64,000 nucleotides of DNA from NCBI RefSeq assembly GCF_037126465.1, contig NC_088209.1, positions 25,611,146 through 25,675,145 of the forward strand. The letters are read 5' to 3'. The notes under the pieces were generated by a model that saw only the letters and a list, made by a program, of their open reading frames with translations, was not told where the DNA came from and did not search any database. A program made the position numbers and the translations under genes. This DNA is from Ornithodoros turicata (Eukaryota; Arthropoda; Arachnida; Ixodida; Argasidae). Below, one piece after another: positions 24,401 to 31,900 of this stretch (positions are counted from its first letter, which is position 1; every line of letters starts with the position of its first letter).

Positions 24401-27400
24401 TGCCATCACAATCTACAGGGTGGCAACCTTATAAACGTTTACCCATGCCGGCGCGCCGTACTCACCAATTACTCAATGCAGGTGGAAAATTCCTGTGCCC
24501 GCGTGGAACCCTAATCGGTCTGTTTCGTCGTTCTAAATTTCAGACAGATTCAACATCGCAATCTAAAGTTACAACCAAAAATCTCCAAATCCCTATGGGA
24601 AAACAAGCAAGATGGAAGCCATGTTAGGTAGCCTTTTATAGGTGGCCACCCTGTACATGTCCCATGTTGTATTCTCCCAGAGTACACTGTTGCTCTTGTT
24701 GCTCTATATGAAGCGGAAGTATGATAAAATCTCTAGTTGTGAGGGGTATTCCGTCATAGTGTGCACAAGCTGCCACCTGTCTGACAACACTGCACCTTCA
24801 AGGTCGATACCCGTCTCCTCAGTGCAGCTGCTGGCTCTCTCTCCTTCCAAAATGGGGCGGAGAGCGGACACCGGGAATGTCCACGCGCTGTTGTCAGCAG
24901 ACAGACGCCAGAGCCAACAAAGAGACGAAGTCTGATCGCTTCAGCGACGTGATGTAACAATTCCGACGTAACGAGTCCGTCATTTGAAAAGACAAATATC
25001 GGCACAGTTCCTTATGAAGTCTGCCCAGGACGCACGACCCCCCCCCTCCCCCTACGATAGTCGTGACGTTCCCCGCATGAGCATGGCCGGCTACGGCAAG
25101 CAGGTCCATCGCCACGCACCACCTAAGCAGGCTTTATGGTTGTAGGTGCCGTCACCAGGTCGTGGTGTCGTCACCTACTCTTGGATAATGCAGATCTCCG
25201 CTTTCATTTGAAAATCCGTTGAGGCGCATCATGTTGACTGACGGCATTTGTATTTTGCGCACTGAGTGTCTGAGTTGATTTATAATACGAAATAACATAA
25301 ATATATTTTTTTAGTCTATAGTGGGACCTAACGTATCATCGATATGTACACAGTATTCCTTCAGCACAGCTGTACAAGGTCCAGAACATAGTTCTTTCAA
25401 GGTCTTATGTTTCATGTCTTTCCAGACGGCACAGTATGGACACTGAGCAAGCTGGATTATGAAAAGCAAGAGTTCTACAACATGACTGTGATCGCGTACG
25501 ATCAGGGAAAGCCAAGTTTGACCGCCATGGCCAAGCTGTGGGTGACGGTAACAGATCGCAATGATGTCATTCCCGAATTCCCGAAGTCTGTGTACACGTT
25601 GGAAGTAGCGGAAAATACCCGCGTCGGAGACGTTGTCTACACCCTGGATGCCGGCCAGGGGAACTTCCACTACAAGCTAGACAGTAAGAATAGTTTCCAT
25701 TTTTTTTATGAAAGCGTCGCCTTACTTGTTATGTATACAGTCATATATTGCTTATCAGAAGAAGGCAGCTCACATAACCACAAAACTAGTTATCCGTACA
25801 AAAAGGTCCTACATCAAAGGCTCGGGTCAAAGAGAACTGCACGCAGTTATCTAAACTCGGTATCTGTATCCGTATATGGAATGATGTTCGTACACCCTTG
25901 ATAACATGGCTATCGAAATATATCGTATCTTCCGCACCAAGTCAACCGATAAGATTCTGAATCATGCATGCTGCCATTGGTTCCGGTATGTACTGCTTGC
26001 TACGCGCTCGTCTGAAATCTTCATTCAAAGGTACGGCAGCCCGCATTGGATTGAAGCTGCAGCATTATCGTGTTTGAGGGTGGGCATATTGTCGTGCCAG
26101 TCTATTTGTCGGAAGAAACGATCTGGCAACACCCGAGATAAACCGCGAGCTGTCGATTTCGCAAGCGGTACTATAACCTCACGGTGACTTTATCAACGGT
26201 GTGCTAGCACGCTCTAATATCGTTGATGTTCTCCAGCTTTATGACTCCATTAACCGAACCTGGGCTGTCTCGCTCGTTCGCCCGAATTTCCGCCCACACC
26301 GGCTGGGTTCCTAAGGGGTGAAAGATGTCATTTTATATTATTATTGATTATATTATATTTTTTCAAGGAAACTAGCTTTTTTATTTTTCAGGGGCTTAGG
26401 TAATACTTGTTTATTCAGTAATCGACACTGTTTGAATCGCGGAGTTTCTGGATGAACGTGACGTGACTGTGTATATGACACAAATTGATGTTACAGACAA
26501 TGTATTGAATGGTCTAGACGAAGATGCAACGCCCACATCCTTGCACGTGCCCTGTTAGAGCGTCTTCTCTCTGCTTGTTTCAGACGCAAATGAAGTTGAC
26601 ACTTTCCGAGTTGAACCAAGTACCGGAGAGATCCGACTTAGCAAGGCTCTTGATAGCCTTCACCAAAGCCATTACAAACTGTCCGTCTCAGCAACCGACA
26701 ACGGTGACCCGCCCAAATCTGACCATGCCGAAGTACGTTGGTACAACAAATGTTTACTGTCTTCTTAGTTCACTGGGACTGATGATCACACTGCACTACC
26801 TTTTCTGCCGGCTATAATATATGTTACATTTGTCTATATATGTCAGGTTAACATCATCGTTGGCAGCGGTCAAGGTGTCCGGCTCTTCCCATTAAGGCTG
26901 TACGAAGTTCTAGTCTTTGAAAACCAGTTGGCCCCTCAAGTAGTGCTTGATCTGAATGCTACGGATGAAATTTCTCATCGTCCGGTGGACTACAGCATCG
27001 TTGGAAAAGACTACAATGGCAAGATACTTTTCTCTTAATAAGCTATCTTTCCTTCTGGACGTTTGTGAGATATGTTCTTCCCATCTTCTCCAGGCTTGTT
27101 CGCCATTGAACCTGACACCGGACGCCTTTCGGTCACATCTAGTCTCGACAGGGAAGCGCAGCCCAAGTACGTCGTCAAAATACGCGCCATGAACAAGAGG
27201 CGAGTAGGAAGAGCAGTGCGTGATAACGAAAGTAAGCTGACATGGCGGCCCGAAATGGACTACCGTTGAATAGAGCCCTTGTAGTGCTTCCTGTAAACCT
27301 TGTCTTCCGATTTCCTAGTTCGCCGTGGTGAAGAAGAGAGCGAACACGTCGCTTTCGATGAGGCCCTAGTCGTAGTCAACGTGGGCGACGAAAACGACAA

Positions 27401-28875
27401 TTCTCCTGTCTTCGATAACCAGGGTAAACCAATCGTCGCTGCTGTCCCATTGGAAGCCTCCTTTGGTTACCAGGTCACAAAACTCCACGTAAGTACGCGC
27501 CCTTTAAAAAGACACACGCACACATCCACGCGAAGGATCTCGCTTGCAAGAAAGAATACAAAGTCGTTGAAAGGGGACTCGAATGCAGCACGTTTCGTTT
27601 CAGGCACGAGATGCTGACACTGGCTACAACGGAGCGATTCGCTACGAAATTATTCAGAAGCCAGAAGACGCATCTTCCAAGTTCCAGATTGACCCAGTGA
27701 CTGGCATTGTGCGCTCGGTTGTTACTTTCTCTCTCGACGGAGGGAAGATGTACGGGTTCGACGTCAAGGCAGTAGACCGGGAAGGTTCCGAAGGGGGGAA
27801 CTCCGCTGTAGCAAATGTCTTCGTAAGCTCCCATTAAACTTTTTTTTTTCTCGAAGCGCTCAGTTTACTCCCTTTCGTACTCCCCGTGGGATTCTGAGAA
27901 CCTTTTTCTTCCAGGTGTACGTCTTGCCGGAAACCAAGCTGGTCCTTTTCGTGACCGATACTCCTCCGGTGCACGTGGAGCAGAACATCGATAGAATTCT
28001 CGGGTACGTGGACGTTTAGTCCACTGATCAAATGTTCGATGATACTGACATCGTTTCGTACCTCAGGTACCTAGGGAACGTTACTGGGTTCGATGTCAAA
28101 ATGGCAAAGCTGGAGCCACACCACGAAGACGAGGTTGAACACCCAGAAGCGTAAGCAGTGTCAAGGTTTTTCCGAGACACTCATGTTGTGTTGCTGGTTG
28201 TTGAAAATGCTGAAAGTAAAACACGATGGGAAATGCGCACAAATGTTTTTCAATGTCTTTCCAGATCGGACTTGTTCCTCTATGCTATCAACAAAGACAC
28301 CAACGAGATTGTGGACACGGACACACTGCTGACGTAAGTTACCTCGAAACGCTGATCATGTCTGTACGTGTACCGTATTTACCCTAGTAATTCACACACC
28401 TTTTTGCTCCTCGCGTATCGTCATAGAAGGGTTCGCTAATTATGCGAGGAAGATAGTTTTGGTCTAACAGTCGCCGTCAGTGGCGTAGCCAGAAACATAT
28501 TTCGGGAGGGTCTGTATAGGGGACTTTAAATGGGGGAGGAGTATTTCACTCTTCTTTCCCTCTCCCAAATTTACTACCAAATGTACGATTTCTGGGGGTT
28601 GAACTCCCGAAACCCCCTCTGGCTACGCCACTGCTCGGGGTACACCCATCTGTCGTTCTGTTCCGAAACATTCGGATCGTTGTCCTTGACATGAACAAGC
28701 ATTCTCCGTCTCAGATGAATCACGGTGTTTTCGCGGGGTACTCATCTCATTGCCCTCGAGACGGCGCAACTAAACGTCCTCGAGAATTTTCTGAGAAACC
28801 GAAAGTGGCATGTAGAACATGAGCTATACGCGAATCTTTCGAATCTGCAGCTACCCCGCATACAGCTCAGTCTTC

Positions 28876-28914
<39 letters not shown>

Positions 28915-31900
28915 TATCTCATGGTGTTTGGTGTTAGGCTAGATCATTACGATTGGACAGTTATAGGGACACTAGGAAGAGGCTATATGGATAGTATGAG
29001 TAGGTTCAACAACAAGTAGTATGAGGAGTACACGAGAAGGGAAGGGAAGCCTCAAACAGGCGTGTACACGCAGAAACACGTTGTAGATGGCGCCATGGAC
29101 GTGTCAATATTCAAACACATAGTTTCGGTTTCATCTCAGTAATTGTCTTGCATGGCCTTTCTCTTCAAAGCCACACGTCCGCCCGCCCACCCGCGCAGAG
29201 GCGGTGACTGCAGCCGTGAGCTGTGGGACGGCCATGCTGCTAAGGTCGCGGTGCGTTAAACACGCCACCAATCGAAAAGAGAGCATCAATATTTACGATC
29301 GTACTCTAACGCCACCTAGAAACAAAACCTGATCGCTTAAACTACGTGACGTAACAATTAAACGTCCGCCAGTCATGACCGTGCCTTAGTATGGAGACGA
29401 GCCGTCGTGGGCAGCCACTGGTAGCCATCGTACGTGGCGATCGGCTGAATGGACTTTACATGTCCACGTGCACAGGAGTGAGAGGATGCGTTATGCTGAC
29501 CTTCAGTATCTAGGTGGCGTTGCGTACGTATTCCCGCTTCGCACTCAAGAGTCCCTAGGTGCGCTTCTCAATGTCCCTGGTGGCGGTTCCTGAACGATCA
29601 GCGAGCCAGTGCCACGGATGGTCCCCTTGAAGTGCATTAGGCTAACGAAACGACAACACGGCAGTTAGGTTTCCAAACTGAGAGGTGCGCTAATTACGAG
29701 AGTAAATACAGTACTAATGTGACTCGTAGCGTCCGTTAATGTCGAGGATCGTGTGCGATACTGATCTCGTGCGGCACATTCTAATGTGTTTTATTCATTC
29801 CGACGTCTTGGAGGTGATATATTCTTTTCGCCTTTTCAGCGTACTGAATGACAACTCTCAAGTGATAGTTCGCTACCTCGAGACATTCCGTATCCGGCGT
29901 ATCCAAGGTGTATCCGTGCAGGAAAAGATTAGCCAGATGGGAACGACAGAGATCGCCATCATTGCTCTCAGCAGCGTTATATTCCTGGGTGCTGTCCTCG
30001 GCATTGTACTTCTTTGCTCCTCTTGCCAGAGAAAGTAGGAACCTCTACGATTTTTTTTATTTTTCTCCGCGTGGAGCTCCCTTCCAAACGTCTGCTTATC
30101 TTCGTTTTAGGAAATTGCGAAAGCGTCAGAAGACATGGGAACAGCAACGCCTGTACAGCATAAAGAATCCCCTGATGGGGAAAGGTGCGGGCAACCCTTA
30201 TGGGGGCCGTATTCCTGGAGGGCCTCCTGTCGGCGCACCAGCTTCCAATCTGCAGTACAACAACGTTGATGACGTGCCGTGAGTCCTGTTGCTTCTAATG
30301 TTGCTATAGTCCGTTTGTGCTTCTCGTTTCATCCTGTGTCCGTTTCAGGTTTTGTCTTTGTTAATTTTTGTTTCATTTACATATCTTACCTTCTTACGTT
30401 GGGTTACCTGTCTTTCGATAACTGTGATAATCTTATCCCCTTGACCCGTTCTTAACGACACTCTACCACCTACCTCCCCAAAGTATGTTACTTATACCTT
30501 TCGCTCTGTCATGTCGTGATGGTACTTTTTTTTTTGTTCCTTCGGCGTTGTAGGTACGCGGTACTAGGAACCGAATGTTCCAGAAAATTCATTAAAAAAG
30601 TTATACGGGCTCTGTCTGTAGGACAGGTCCGGGGAATTTGGGCGTAGAATTTATCTGGTGACTTTTAATTAAATTAACTGTGAAAATGTAATTCAGCTAA
30701 TTAGCTAATTCACGATTGAAATTCTAAGTTAACTATACTGATTTAATCCAAACGATCGGAAACGCGTAAAGTGCAAGTCGAAAGGAAGATCACGTTCAAG
30801 GTAACTTGAGATGACGTTCCTCCTTTCTCAGACAACGTTTTTTGTACGCACCTGACGCACTGTTTTCAGAAGGACACATTTCTATGGCTTTGCGTTGTGT
30901 TGCATTTCACTTTTCTTTGCATGCGAGGTTAAACGTGACCGGTGTATTAAATTTTCAGAATGGACTACAATGACAGTTTGACAGATACCTACTCAGTCAG
31001 TAAACACAACAAGATGAAGTTGCGTCAGACGGCCCCCGATGGCGCATCAACCCTCAATCCACCCCGTAGCCCACGATTTGAGCGTTACGGAAAAAATGAA
31101 GCCGGTTGGTACGACAACAGAGATGTAGACACTGTGTAGGTATACCTTTCGTGTGGTTCTGTACCGACCGTGTCCTGGCCTGGCTGCCCCCACTGTGCCA
31201 GCTCGTCACGGCTTGAGTGGGAGCTTGCGTTGTGCGTGAATCAGTGCGCTGTATTTATGAAACGAGAAATTGGCACTACTGTACTGCCATGTTTGCTAAT
31301 GTTTGTGTTCCTCTTTTCTTTTTTACACAAAACAATGTGTAGGATGTCACGTGCTGACAATACTCGCAGCAGAGCAGTTTATAGGGGCCGTTTGGCCTTC
31401 TCTATGTTGAAGTCAGAGTCGTTGCACCGCCCAAAAGCCTAAATCCAAGCGGAGACCGCGTCTCGGCCAGGTAGAGGGCGCAATTTATGCGCGTGATTTG
31501 TCGTATACCGGTGTACGACCCACTACCGTTTGTGGTATCGGCAGCTGCGTCGACCCCCAGACCTCTGGGATGATCGCACCCATCGTCCCTCTTTGCACTG
31601 TAAGCAAAGCTGCCTGTTAATATGGCGTCGCGACCCGCTAGCGACGTCACGTGACATGCTTCAATTTATGTTCCCCCTAATGGCCAACCTGTCCCTATAA
31701 ACGGCTCTGACTCGCAGCCACAGACAGCGCCCTCCTCTGCATGGCATGCATAGAGTGATGAGAAATCACTTACTGCTGGACTCACTGCACGTAACGTAAG
31801 ATCGATATGCATGTTCAGTGAACAATGCTTGTAAGCCCCACCGTTTCGTTACTGGAGCACTAACATAAATTTTCATAGCGACCCCTCTGTGTGCATGGAT

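Larger units (their letters stand above)
24215..25425 (+). other. Cadherin intron, 1.2 kb, with MITE and SINE fragment
   Basis: Contains a 242-bp MITE (24414-24655) and a partial SINE (about 24975-25050). Confidence 0.65.
28334..29839 (+). other. Cadherin intron, 1.5 kb, with two MITEs and a CT repeat
   Basis: Contains the 156-bp MITE (28478-28633), a (CT)n microsatellite (28880-28912) and the second 214-bp MITE (29308-29521). Confidence 0.7.

Noticed and set aside
27094..27215. Cadherin exon 37 ending at the first GT (27216)
   Set aside because: It would put the following exon in a frame with an early stop; the donor at 27232 gives a continuous frame through linker 23.
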